From the NCBI RefSeq assembly GCF_003431825.1, contig NZ_CP020083.1:3014501-3078500 (forward strand): a stretch of DNA of 64,000 nucleotides. Reading direction: 5' to 3'. Source of the stretch: Blastomonas fulva (GTDB lineage Bacteria; Pseudomonadota; Alphaproteobacteria; Sphingomonadales; Sphingomonadaceae). Below the pieces are notes generated by a model, which was not told the DNA's origin, ran no database searches, and worked only from the letters and a program-made list of their open reading frames with translations. Below are positions 19,153 through 29,099 of this stretch, one piece after another. The translations under genes were made by a program, and so were the position numbers. Position 1 is the stretch's first letter. Each line of letters opens with the position of its first letter.

Positions 19153-19544
19153 CCATCCTCCTCTTCATCCTCCGCCGCCTTTTGCTCCCCACCGCGATCG
19201 CGACGCTCGTCGGGCGTTTCGCGTTCAACCTCGCGCAGACCGGGGCGCTCAACATTTCCGAGACGTTCGTCGATACGGCAGACGCGTTCTACACCGTGGT
19301 GATGGTGTTCGTGATCCTGCTCGCGACTGCGGTGGTCGCGCTTGTGCTGGCACGGCTGAACCTGCATCCGCTGCTGCGCGTGCCGCTCCTGCTCGCAACC
19401 GCGGCGGGCAGCGGGTTTGCGCTGGTGCTGTATCTGACCGAAGTTGTCGCTTATGCAGAGCTTGTCTATGCCCCTGCGGTGGCATGCTGCATCGTGTGGA
19501 TGCTCTGCAATCTTGATCTGATGAAACGCGCTAAGAAGGGCTGA
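19149..19544 (+). CDS. Small four-helix membrane protein, unknown function
   Basis: This 131-aa hydrophobic protein has about four membrane segments: residues 2-22, 47-70, 78-98 and 103-124. The C-terminus is basic (LMKRAKKG). I recognise no family. It sits 5 nt before lpdA and overlaps the DUF559 stop, so it is transcribed with the pyruvate dehydrogenase genes. It was probably the original neighbour between E2 and E3 before the DUF559 unit arrived, but this is inference. Confidence 0.7.
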   Translation: MTILLFILRRLLLPTAIATLVGRFAFNLAQTGALNISETFVDTADAFYTVVMVFVILLATAVVALVLARLNLHPLLRVPLLLATAAGSGFALVLYLTEVVAYAELVYAPAVACCIVWMLCNLDLMKRAKKG

Positions 19545-19549
19545 GAACC

Positions 19550-20944
19550 ATGGCTGAAACATTTGACCTGATCGTGCTGGGTTCCGGCCCCGGCGGCTAT
19601 GTCTCGGCGATCCGGGCCGCGCAGTTGGGCCTCAAGGTCGCGATCGTCGAGCGCGAGAAGCTGGGCGGCATCTGCCTCAACTGGGGCTGCATCCCCACCA
19701 AGGCGCTGCTGCGCACGTCCGAAATCTTTCACTACATGACACACGCGGGCAATTACGGCCTCACCGCCGACAAGGTCGGCTATGAGCTCGACAAGATCGT
19801 CGCGCGCAGCCGTCAGGTCTCGGGCCAGCTCAACGCCGGCGTCAAGGGGCTGATGAAGAAGAACAAGATCGCGGTGGTCGAAGGCACCGGCAAGCTCACC
19901 GGCAAGGGCAAGCTCAGCGTGACCCAGGGCGACCAGACCCGCGACCTCGAGGCCAAGGAGATCATCGTCGCCACCGGAGCGCGCGCGCGCGACCTGCCGT
20001 TCGCCAAGGCCGATGGCAAGCACATCTGGACCTATCGCCACGCGATGACCCCAACCGTCATGCCCAGCAAATTGCTGGTCATCGGATCGGGCGCGATCGG
20101 CGTCGAGTTCGCCAGCTTCTACAGCGACATGGGCGCGGACGTGACCATCGTCGAGATGCTCGACCGCGTGCTGCCGGTGGAAGACGCCGATGTCAGCGCA
20201 TTCATGGAAAAGGCGCTCAAGAAGCAGAAGATGACGATCCTCACCGGCGCGGGCGTCGAGGCGCTCACCGACACCGGCAAGGGTGTGACCGCCAAGATCA
20301 AGACCAAGGACGGCAAGAGCGAGGAACACCAGTTCAGCCACGCCATCGTCGCGATCGGCATCGTGCCGAACACCGAGGATATCGGGCTCGAGGCGCTGGG
20401 CGTGAAGACCGAGCGCGGGCATATCGTCGTCGACGGCTTCGGCCAGACCAACGTGCCGGGCATCCGCGCGATCGGCGATGTCACCGGCCCGCCCTGGCTG
20501 GCGCACAAGGCGAGCCACGAGGGCATCATCGCGGTCGAACATATCGCAGGGAAAAACCCGCACCCGTTCGAAACCTGGAACATCCCCGGCTGCACCTATT
20601 CGCGCCCCCAGGTCGCCAGCGTCGGGCTCACCGAGGCCAAGGCGAAAGAGGCGGGCCACGAGGTCAAGGTCGGCAACTTCCCCTTCATCGGCAACGGCAA
20701 GGCAATCGCGTTGGGCGAGGCCGAAGGCTTCATCAAGACCGTGTTCGACGCCAAGACCGGCGAACTGCTGGGCGCGCACATGATCGGCGCGGAAGTCACC
20801 GAACTCATCCAGGGCTATGTCATCGCCCGCCAGCTCGAAACCACCGAGGAAGAGCTGATGCACACGGTCTTCGCGCACCCGACGCTGAGCGAGATGATGC
20901 ATGAGGGTGTGTTAAGCGCGTATGGGCGGGCGGTGCATTTTTGA
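19550..20944 (+). CDS. lpdA: Dihydrolipoyl dehydrogenase (E3)
   Basis: This flavoprotein reoxidises dihydrolipoamide for the pyruvate and other 2-oxoacid dehydrogenase complexes. It has the N-terminal FAD site GSGPGGYVSA, the redox disulfide Cys42/Cys47 (GGICLNWGCIPTK), the NAD site GSGAIGVEFASFY, and the catalytic His443/Glu448 pair (AHPTLSE). At 464 aa it is complete. A poly-G run follows the stop, after which the character of the sequence changes. Confidence 0.95.
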   Translation: MAETFDLIVLGSGPGGYVSAIRAAQLGLKVAIVEREKLGGICLNWGCIPTKALLRTSEIFHYMTHAGNYGLTADKVGYELDKIVARSRQVSGQLNAGVKGLMKKNKIAVVEGTGKLTGKGKLSVTQGDQTRDLEAKEIIVATGARARDLPFAKADGKHIWTYRHAMTPTVMPSKLLVIGSGAIGVEFASFYSDMGADVTIVEMLDRVLPVEDADVSAFMEKALKKQKMTILTGAGVEALTDTGKGVTAKIKTKDGKSEEHQFSHAIVAIGIVPNTEDIGLEALGVKTERGHIVVDGFGQTNVPGIRAIGDVTGPPWLAHKASHEGIIAVEHIAGKNPHPFETWNIPGCTYSRPQVASVGLTEAKAKEAGHEVKVGNFPFIGNGKAIALGEAEGFIKTVFDAKTGELLGAHMIGAEVTELIQGYVIARQLETTEEELMHTVFAHPTLSEMMHEGVLSAYGRAVHF

Positions 20945-21053
20945 GGGGGGGGGCGGCATTGCCAATGATGATCTCCCGAGAACACCAAGCGTTCTGGGTC
21001 GTTCGACGCAATGGTCGCTCCTCATCGTTTGGGGTGTATTCACGCCGGACCTC

Positions 21054-21084
21054 TTGCTTCGACAGGCTAAACCGGCACTACAAT
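21054..21084 (+). promoter_or_regulatory. Candidate promoter of the PIN-like gene
   Basis: TTGCTT (21054-21059) and TACAAT (21079-21084) are separated by 19 nt, about 48 nt upstream of the ATG at 21132. The -10 is good but the spacing is wide, so this is a weak prediction by eye. Confidence 0.3.
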
Positions 21085-21131
21085 ACTGTAGGGGCTGCAA
21101 TTCCGCAGGGACCCATACTGAGGATGCCCCG

Positions 21132-21668
21132 ATGGAAAAACGGCGCCCGCGCAATCGTGTTGCACCGGATCCCCGTTATCATGGGACGATGATAGACGCC
21201 CATCTGCTTGATGATATTGCGGATGATCGATTGGACCAGCGTGAAGCGCGCGACAAAATGGTCAGCATACCAATCACCGAAATGCAGATCATGTTGCCCC
21301 ATTCGGTGAAGGCTGAAATCGAACATCCGAAAACACCGGCTATTGTAAAAGAAAGGGCTAGCGCGTTTATCTATTCCTTCGACACGAAGATTGCCACGGC
21401 CAGCACCCTGCGCAAAGTTAAAGAGATCATGCGCGGCAACGCTGCAGGCACCAAACATGATCGCGACGCTGAACACTGCTGCGATGCGGCTATCTGGGGT
21501 AGCTTCTTTGTGACTCTGGACGCTCGCATTATTCGAAAGCGCGAAGAGATCGCGGTACTTTTCTCAGGTCTTTGGATCATGACACCGGTCGAGTGGATCG
21601 CAAACCTTGAGCATCACCGCTGTGTCGCCCCGGATGGTGACGACGACCTTCTCAGTCTGACGGGCTGA
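21132..21668 (+). CDS. PIN-domain-like protein
   Basis: This 178-aa protein shows a PIN-nuclease-like arrangement of acidic residues: Asp22 in TMIDAHLLDDI, Glu50 and Glu62 in the ITEMQ...VKAEIEHP region, Asp112 in KHDRDAEHCCDAA, and Asp130 in the hallmark FFVTLDARI. PIN domains are Mg-dependent RNases, often toxins, but no small antitoxin gene lies beside it. The ATG at 21132 was preferred over upstream readings that begin in poly-G. Codon use is less GC-biased than in lpdA, and the gene is isolated, so recent acquisition is plausible. A stand-alone RNA-processing role is the alternative. Confidence 0.55.
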   Translation: MEKRRPRNRVAPDPRYHGTMIDAHLLDDIADDRLDQREARDKMVSIPITEMQIMLPHSVKAEIEHPKTPAIVKERASAFIYSFDTKIATASTLRKVKEIMRGNAAGTKHDRDAEHCCDAAIWGSFFVTLDARIIRKREEIAVLFSGLWIMTPVEWIANLEHHRCVAPDGDDDLLSLTG

Positions 21669-21690
21669 AGCGCATTGCGTCTGCCTGGCT

Positions 21691-22320
21691 CTATTCGGTC
21701 GATATCCGCTCATTTAATATCGAAAGTTTGGCTTGATAGCAGCAAGAGCACTGATCTGGGTGGGTGCAGGTAGCGAAGGGCAGCATTGGTGCGTCCGCGA
21801 GAGCGATGGTCTGGCCGTCCAATCCGGCTGCTGCTGCACACGGACCGGCAGCCATGTTGGATGCAAGAAATTTCGCCTCGTCGACCCCAAGCGCTTCCAT
21901 CGCGGCAAGCGCGCGCGAGGCGCTAAGGGCCGTTGAAACTGCAAGTCCGATAACGCCCGCAGCACCAACTGGATCAGCGCGTCCCTTTTCATTCAACGTA
22001 GCGAAAAATTGGGAAGACAACTTCGTGTTTGCGCGAAGGCCTAGCGCCTTAAGCGTTGCTTTATCCAGCATGTCGCCTTGCTTGCGAAGATCGTGATATG
22101 TGACGAATTGGCTTGGGTGATTTGCAAAGGTGGTCCGATAGAACGCCATTGACCCGGGCTCGCCATTCACAAGATCGGTCAGATTAACTGCGTGAGCAAT
22201 CGCAATGTCCCGGTCCGGTCTGGCGATTGCCGGTTCTTTGGGTGCCGGTGGCGATGTCATGCGCGGCTTGGTATTTCCCCCGCTTCCTATAATCTTTTGT
22301 AGCCACGATCGAATGGACAT
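21691..22320 (-). CDS. Protein of unknown function with C-terminal Cys/His cluster
   Basis: The 209-aa product is not recognised. The first 40 residues are polar and Pro-rich; the middle (TDLVNGEPGSMAFYRTTFANHP through an Ala-rich helix) appears globular. The last 25 residues hold Cys and His residues in the order C-THPDQ-C-S-CC, which could bind a metal. It converges on the PIN-like gene with a gap of 22 nt. There is no signal peptide and there are no membrane segments. It belongs to the same less GC-biased stretch. Confidence 0.6.
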   Translation of the reverse strand: MSIRSWLQKIIGSGGNTKPRMTSPPAPKEPAIARPDRDIAIAHAVNLTDLVNGEPGSMAFYRTTFANHPSQFVTYHDLRKQGDMLDKATLKALGLRANTKLSSQFFATLNEKGRADPVGAAGVIGLAVSTALSASRALAAMEALGVDEAKFLASNMAAGPCAAAAGLDGQTIALADAPMLPFATCTHPDQCSCCYQAKLSILNERISTE

Positions 22321-22479
22321 AGCGTCACCCTAGTCTCCCGGCAGCGAAATGAATGTGCTTATCCGCATAGTGAAATCGGGTTTGCAAACTGATCAGCATC
22401 GCCGCCGCCCCGAGTTCCGGGGATATCATACTCAGTTTGAAAATTGGTTCGCCTAGATTTTTTAAACACTAGATTAGAG

Positions 22480-22502
22480 GGCCGCGCTGTAAGCGCGGCC
22501 CA
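22480..22502 (-). terminator. Hairpin downstream of the HTH/DUF4019 gene
   Basis: A perfect 10-bp stem (GGGCCGCGCT / AGCGCGGCCC) with a 3-nt loop starts 10 nt beyond the stop of the minus-strand gene. The U-tract on that strand is poor, so termination is likely but not certain. Confidence 0.5.
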
Positions 22503-22512
22503 TTGATTGCCT

Positions 22513-23316
22513 TCACCCCACCGTAACCCCCACCGTAACCCCCACCACGACCCACTTGCCATCCTCGCGATCCAGCGTCACCGTTTCCACCGCCTGCTGC
22601 TTGTTCGCATAGACCGTGCGGAACTTGACGACTTCGTAGCCTGCGGGCGGGGCTGGCAGGTTTTGCTGGCTGAGCAGGGTGCGCGAGACGGTGCTGCCGT
22701 AGCGGGCGTGGACTTCTTCGGAGACCTGGGCCCAGACCTGCAGCGTGTTGAGCTTGCGGAAGGCGGTGCCGGTGGCGGCGTAGCTGTCTTCCCAGCGTTT
22801 CTGTTCGATCAGCGACAGGAAAGCGAGGGCGGCGGTGACGACTTCGGGGTTCACCGTGTCGGTCGTCGCATCCTGCAACGCGACCTGGGCCGGGGCAGGG
22901 GTGACGGTCGTGGGCGCCGTATTGGTGAACGGCAGAGTAGTTAGGGCCAGCAGGCCGAGGGCGAGGGTCATAAGAACTCCTGTCAGGATCAGGGAGCGGT
23001 TTCGCTCCGCGCCGGGGGTCGGCGCCCCCACCTGATCGGCGGTTGGCGCGCGAACATCATCCCCGATTGGGGTGTGCCCAACATATTGGGGGGTAACGCC
23101 ACCGCCTTCCGCCTCGAGCAGCATCCGCGCGGCCTCGCGGCTGCTCGAGACCGCCATCTTGCGCCGCGCATCGCGCAGCCGCTCGTTGATCGTGTGCACC
23201 GAAAGGTCGAGCGTGCGCGCGATCGACTTGGCGTCGTGCCCGCACACGATCAGCCGCAGCGTCTGCTTTTCCTTCTCGGTCAGCGACCAGGGGTTGTCGG
23301 TGATCTGCGTTGCCAT
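22513..23316 (-). CDS. Membrane-tethered LuxR-type HTH protein with DUF4019 domain
   Basis: The 267-aa protein has an N-terminal LuxR-type helix-turn-helix (residues about 10-68: LTEKEKQTLRLIVCGHDAKSIA, then VHTINERL), a linker, one membrane helix at about 108-130, and a C-terminal DUF4019-like domain outside the membrane (about 150-262). This is a one-component membrane-anchored regulator whose extracytoplasmic part may sense a signal. The final codons are a short direct repeat (VGVTVGVTVG), so the C-terminus may have slipped. It is divergent from the amidohydrolase gene, a possible target. Confidence 0.75.
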   Translation of the reverse strand: MATQITDNPWSLTEKEKQTLRLIVCGHDAKSIARTLDLSVHTINERLRDARRKMAVSSSREAARMLLEAEGGGVTPQYVGHTPIGDDVRAPTADQVGAPTPGAERNRSLILTGVLMTLALGLLALTTLPFTNTAPTTVTPAPAQVALQDATTDTVNPEVVTAALAFLSLIEQKRWEDSYAATGTAFRKLNTLQVWAQVSEEVHARYGSTVSRTLLSQQNLPAPPAGYEVVKFRTVYANKQQAVETVTLDREDGKWVVVGVTVGVTVG

Positions 23317-23476
23317 GATACGCCGATGCTAGGCCGCCCCCGGCGCGGCAGCCACCCCCAATATTTTGTATCTGCGCGCAGACGCTCGGGCTGGCTGGCG
23401 GTTTTGCTTGCCTGAACCCCAAGTCGCTGTAATCGTTGGGCGACAATCATCCGGGGTAGCCGGTCAGGGGAACATC

Positions 23477-24769
23477 ATGAAAAGTCTTGCACGTTTGATC
23501 TCGGCGGCGCTCGCCGCTTCCGCGCTCACGGTGACCGCCTCGGCGCAGGAGGCACAAAAGCGCACGGTGATCACCGCAGCGAAGATGATCGACGTCGCCA
23601 CCGGCAGGACCACCGAATTTCCCGCGATCTTCACCGAGAACGGCCGCATTACGTCGATCGCTGATGCGCGCACGGTGCGCTGGGGGTCGGACGTCACGCA
23701 TATCGACCTGTCGGGCAAGACCTTGCTCCCCGGGCTGATCGACATGCACGTCCATCTCGATAGCTCGCCCACTTATGGCGGCTACAACAGCCTGCAATTC
23801 ACCGACCGCTTCTGGAGCTTCGTTGCCGCCTCGAACGCGCGCGCGATGCTCGATGCCGGGTTCACCACGGTGCGCAACGTCGGTTCCGAAGGCTATAACG
23901 ACGTCGCATTGAAGCAGGCGATTGCCGAGGGCTGGGCGACCGGCCCGCGCATCGTGCCTGCCGCGCACTCGATCGGCGCGACCGGCGGGCATTGCGACCA
24001 GACCTATCTTCCGCCCTCGTTCGGCGCGAAGTCTCCAGCGGTGGGCGATGGCCCCACCGAGCTGCGCCAGAAGGTGCGCGAGCAGCGTAAGTACGGTGCG
24101 GAGGTGATCAAGGTCTGCGCCACCGGCGGTGTGTTCTCGCGCAACACCGAGCCCGGCCAGCAGCAGCTCTCCGAAGAAGAGCTGCGCGCGATTGCCGATG
24201 AGGCGCATCAATGGGGCCTCAAGGTCGCGGCACACGCGCATGGCGGCGCTGGGATCAAGGCGGCGATCCGCGCCGGGATCGACACCATCGAGCATGCCAG
24301 CCTGGTCGATGACGAGGGGATCCGCCTCGCGGCCGAGCGCAAGCAGCCGGTGTGGTTCTCGATGGACATCTTCAACACCGATTACACCCAGGCCGAGGGC
24401 GCCAACAACGGCGTGATGGAAGACAATCTGCGGAAGGACCGCGAGATCGCGCAGATCCAGCGTGACAACTTCCGCAAGGCGCACCGCGCAGGCGTGCGGA
24501 TGGTGTTCGCCAGCGATGCAGGGGTGATGCCGCACGGGCAGGTTGGCGGGCAGTTCAAGGTGATGGTCGAATACGGCATGACCCCGCTCGAGGCGATCCG
24601 CGCCGCGACGGTCAACGCCGCCGAGGCGCTGGGCAAGACGCAGGATGTAGGCGCCATCGCGGTCGGACGCTATGCCGACATCATCGCGGTCGACGGCGAT
24701 CCGCTGGCCGATGTGCGCGAGCTGGAGAGCGTGGATGCGGTGGTGCAGGGGGGCGTGCGCGTCCGCTGA
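23477..24769 (+). CDS. Secreted metal-dependent amidohydrolase
   Basis: This is an amidohydrolase-superfamily enzyme (Xaa-Pro dipeptidase/imidazolonepropionase-like). The signal peptide is MKSLARLISAALAASALTVT. Metal ligands are visible: HxH at 91/93 (IDMHVHL), the probable carboxylated lysine in AEVIKVCATGG, His in AAHAHG and in IEHAS, and Asp in FASDAG. The 430-aa length from the ATG at 23477 is normal; the open frame upstream to 23366 lacks a signal sequence. Such periplasmic enzymes cleave dipeptides or amide/ester bonds, and the substrate cannot be told here. Confidence 0.85.
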   Translation: MKSLARLISAALAASALTVTASAQEAQKRTVITAAKMIDVATGRTTEFPAIFTENGRITSIADARTVRWGSDVTHIDLSGKTLLPGLIDMHVHLDSSPTYGGYNSLQFTDRFWSFVAASNARAMLDAGFTTVRNVGSEGYNDVALKQAIAEGWATGPRIVPAAHSIGATGGHCDQTYLPPSFGAKSPAVGDGPTELRQKVREQRKYGAEVIKVCATGGVFSRNTEPGQQQLSEEELRAIADEAHQWGLKVAAHAHGGAGIKAAIRAGIDTIEHASLVDDEGIRLAAERKQPVWFSMDIFNTDYTQAEGANNGVMEDNLRKDREIAQIQRDNFRKAHRAGVRMVFASDAGVMPHGQVGGQFKVMVEYGMTPLEAIRAATVNAAEALGKTQDVGAIAVGRYADIIAVDGDPLADVRELESVDAVVQGGVRVR

Positions 24770-24871
24770 AATGCTGCGCGGTAAACTGCCGCAACATCGG
24801 CGGGAATCCGCTTCCCGTGGCGCGGCAGATTGTGCTAATCGGCGCATCCGATCTACTTTGGGGAGAGTAAG

Positions 24872-26171
<1,300 letters not shown>

Positions 26172-26189
26172 GGCCACTCGCGCCGCCGA

Positions 26190-27377
26190 TCAGTTCCCGT
26201 GCTTGCGCACCAGTTCGCGCATCGCATCGTCCAGACCCTCGAGCGTCAGCGAATACATCCGATCCTTCATCAAATCCTTGATCATCCGCACCGACTGCGA
26301 ATAGCCCCACTGGTTCTCAGGCACCGGGTTGAGCCAGGCCGCAGCAGGATAGGTGTTGACCACACGGTTCATCCACACCGCGCCAGCCTCGTCGTTGAAG
26401 TGCTCGACCGAGCCGCCGGGATGGCTGATCTCGTAGGGGCTCATCGAAGCATCGCCGACGAAGATCACCTTATAATCGTGCCCGAACTTGTGCAGGATGT
26501 CCCAGGTGTTGGTGCGCTCGGTGAAGCGACGGCGGTTGTCCTTCCACACGCCTTCGTACAGGCAGTTGTGGAAGTAGAAGAATTCAAGGTTCTTGAATTC
26601 GGTCTTGGCCGCCGAGAACAGTTCCTCGCACAGCTTGATGAACGGGTCCATCGATCCGCCGACATCGAGGAACAGCAGCAGCTTGACCGCATTGTGCCGC
26701 TCGGGCCGCATGCGGATATCGAGCCAGCCCTGCCGCGCGGTGCCATCGATGGTGCCGTCGATGTCGAGCTCGTCGGCGTTGCCTTCACGCGCGAACCGGC
26801 GCAGGCGGCGCAGCGCGACCTTGATGTTGCGCGTGCCCAGCTGCCGGGTGTCGTCGAGATTCTGGAACTCGCGCTTTTCCCACACCTTGATCGCGCGCTT
26901 GTGCTTGCTCTCGCCGCCGATGCGCACGCCTTCAGGGTTGAAGCCGGAGTTGCCGAACGGGCTGGTGCCGCCAGTGCCGATCCACTTGTTGCCGCCCTGA
27001 TGGCGCTTTTCCTGTTCCTCGAGCCGCTTCTTGAGCGTCTCCATAATCTCTTCCCACGACCCCAGCGCCTTGATCTTCTCCATCTCCTCGTCAGAGAGGA
27101 ACTTCTCGGCGACCGCCTTCAGCCAGTCTTCGGGAATCTCGGCGGTGTCGTTACCCTGGAAGGTCATTTCCAGGCCCTTGAACACCTTGGCGAACACCTG
27201 ATCGAACCGGTCGAGCAGCCCTTCGTCCTTCACCAGCGTGGCGCGCGAGAGGTAATAGAACTCCTCGGGGGTGCGACCTATCACCTCGCTGTGCAGCGCC
27301 TCGAGCAGGACCAGATGTTCCTTCAGCGACACCGATATCCCGGCGCTGCGCAATTCATCCATGAACGAGAAGAACAT
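26190..27377 (-). CDS. VWA domain protein (CoxE-like), partner of MoxR ATPase
   Basis: The 395-aa cytoplasmic protein has an N-terminal helical region and a C-terminal von Willebrand A domain with a MIDAS-type motif D-V-G-G-S-M near residue 239. This family works with MoxR AAA+ ATPases as a metal-dependent chaperone or remodelling pair. The likely partner is the MoxR gene at 30117-30959 on the same strand, upstream in transcription order, but two plus-strand genes separate them. Its client protein is unknown. Confidence 0.85.
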   Translation of the reverse strand: MFFSFMDELRSAGISVSLKEHLVLLEALHSEVIGRTPEEFYYLSRATLVKDEGLLDRFDQVFAKVFKGLEMTFQGNDTAEIPEDWLKAVAEKFLSDEEMEKIKALGSWEEIMETLKKRLEEQEKRHQGGNKWIGTGGTSPFGNSGFNPEGVRIGGESKHKRAIKVWEKREFQNLDDTRQLGTRNIKVALRRLRRFAREGNADELDIDGTIDGTARQGWLDIRMRPERHNAVKLLLFLDVGGSMDPFIKLCEELFSAAKTEFKNLEFFYFHNCLYEGVWKDNRRRFTERTNTWDILHKFGHDYKVIFVGDASMSPYEISHPGGSVEHFNDEAGAVWMNRVVNTYPAAAWLNPVPENQWGYSQSVRMIKDLMKDRMYSLTLEGLDDAMRELVRKHGN

Positions 27378-27537
27378 CGATCCTCAACCCTTATCCGGCG
27401 CTTTCCGTTTGCGTCACCCTTCACGATGGCGACACCCGCTTAATCTGGCAAGTGGCAACAGGGCAGGGCCGTGCGATTTACCCGGCGTTAACCACGGCCC
27501 GCTAGGGTTTGCGGATTGCCGTGACAAAGGGACAGTC

Positions 27538-28938
27538 ATGCAGGAGCATCGCATCATCAAGCCTGAAAGCGATGCCATTCAGCAGATGGCCGAAAGCTGC
27601 GGCGATTCCGTGATCTGCTCGAGCCAGGTCGGCGGAATTGTCGAAACCGTGCGCCAGCGCATGGCGCTGCTGGGCGAGAAGCGGTCGTATCTCGAGCAGA
27701 TCGCGCGCAACCTTGCGCAGGAGCAGGAGCAGGTTGTGCTCGCCACAGCCAGTGCGCGCCGGACGAGCCAGGCCGCCTACAGCAACCTGGCGGAAAGCTC
27801 TCAGACCATGCAGGTCTCTGCGATGGAGTTGCACGATCTGATCGCGCTGATCCAGGGACTGGGCGAGGACGTCAAGCGCTTCGCCAATGCGATGGCGGAT
27901 GTCGTGACCGCCAGCCAGACCATCGATTCCATTGCCCGGTCCACCAACATGCTCGCGCTCAATGCCGCGATCGAGGCCGAGCGCGCCGGCGCTGCCGGGG
28001 CGACCTTTGCGGTAGTGGCTGCCGAGGTGAAGAAGCTGGCACAGGATACGCGCCAGGCCACCGACAAGATTTCCGGCACGATGCATTCCCTGGGCATCGA
28101 GGCGGGACATTTCATGGCGCAGGTCGAGCGCGGGGTCGCGCAGAGCCGCAGCGCGCAACGCCATTTCGAGACGATCGATGCCGCCATCCAGCAGGCGGGC
28201 GAGATGGTGCGTGATGTCGCGAGCAAGGCCGATGCCATCGCCGAATCGAGCAATGGCGTCCGCTCGGACACCGGCGAGCTTTGCGACAACCTGTTCGTGT
28301 TCATGGGCGATGTTGCCGGCTGCGGCGACCAGCTGGAAGACGCGCTGCACCAGACCACCGAGCTCGAGACGATTTCCAACGTCATGTTCAACCAGCTCGT
28401 CCACACCGGGCTGTCGCATCGCGACAATCCCTATGTCGAGACCGCAACCGACACCGGAATCGAGATATGCAGCATCATCGAATCCGCGCTTGTGAGCGGA
28501 ACGTTGACCGAAGCCCAGCTGTTCGACCGGACCTACCGACCACGCGGCGAGCCGGGGCTGGTGCGCTATGACAACGACTTCAACGACTTCGCCGACAGGC
28601 ACATCCGCCCGATCCTCGATCGCTTCTGGGGCGCGGGCAAGACCACCTTCGGGGCGGTGATGTCGAATGTGGACGGCTATCTGCCGACGCACATTTCTGA
28701 GCGCTCGCACGCGCCCACCGGCGACAGGACGCACGATGCCGCGCACTGCCGCAACCGGATGATCGTGCTCGACCGCACCACGAGCGAGGCGATCGAGCAC
28801 AAGAACGATGCCTATTATGCCGCCGTCTATCGCTTCGAGCCGCATCCGGGCGAGGTCAGGATCCTGCGCAACATCTTCGTGCCGTTGTGGATCCGGGGCC
28901 GCTACTGGGGCAATTTCGAGCTCGCCTATATTCGCTGA
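27538..28938 (+). CDS. Soluble methyl-accepting chemotaxis protein with C-terminal sensor block
   Basis: The 466-aa receptor lacks membrane helices. Residues about 25-110 are predicted coiled coil; the signalling hairpin tip is SIARSTNMLALNAAIEAERA followed by FAVVAAEVKKLAQDT. The C-terminal about 120 residues form a conserved block seen in many alphaproteobacterial receptors, with SNVDGYLPTH, CRNRMIVLD and a terminal RGRYWGNFELAY. So it is a cytoplasmic chemoreceptor sensing an internal cue through its C-terminal domain. The ATG at 27538 was chosen because upstream sequence is non-coding. No che genes are nearby. Confidence 0.85.
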   Translation: MQEHRIIKPESDAIQQMAESCGDSVICSSQVGGIVETVRQRMALLGEKRSYLEQIARNLAQEQEQVVLATASARRTSQAAYSNLAESSQTMQVSAMELHDLIALIQGLGEDVKRFANAMADVVTASQTIDSIARSTNMLALNAAIEAERAGAAGATFAVVAAEVKKLAQDTRQATDKISGTMHSLGIEAGHFMAQVERGVAQSRSAQRHFETIDAAIQQAGEMVRDVASKADAIAESSNGVRSDTGELCDNLFVFMGDVAGCGDQLEDALHQTTELETISNVMFNQLVHTGLSHRDNPYVETATDTGIEICSIIESALVSGTLTEAQLFDRTYRPRGEPGLVRYDNDFNDFADRHIRPILDRFWGAGKTTFGAVMSNVDGYLPTHISERSHAPTGDRTHDAAHCRNRMIVLDRTTSEAIEHKNDAYYAAVYRFEPHPGEVRILRNIFVPLWIRGRYWGNFELAYIR

Positions 28939-29099
28939 CGTTGCTGGGTAGCTGCCCGGGGGGGGCGCAAAAGCGGGAGCTGCAGCAGGGCGCTGCCAGC
29001 AGTCAGGGCGACAGCAGCCACACTCGATTCAACTTGCGTGATGCCTGCCTCTTGAGCCACTATACTTCAGCAACACGGCGAAGATGACGAGAGACAGTC

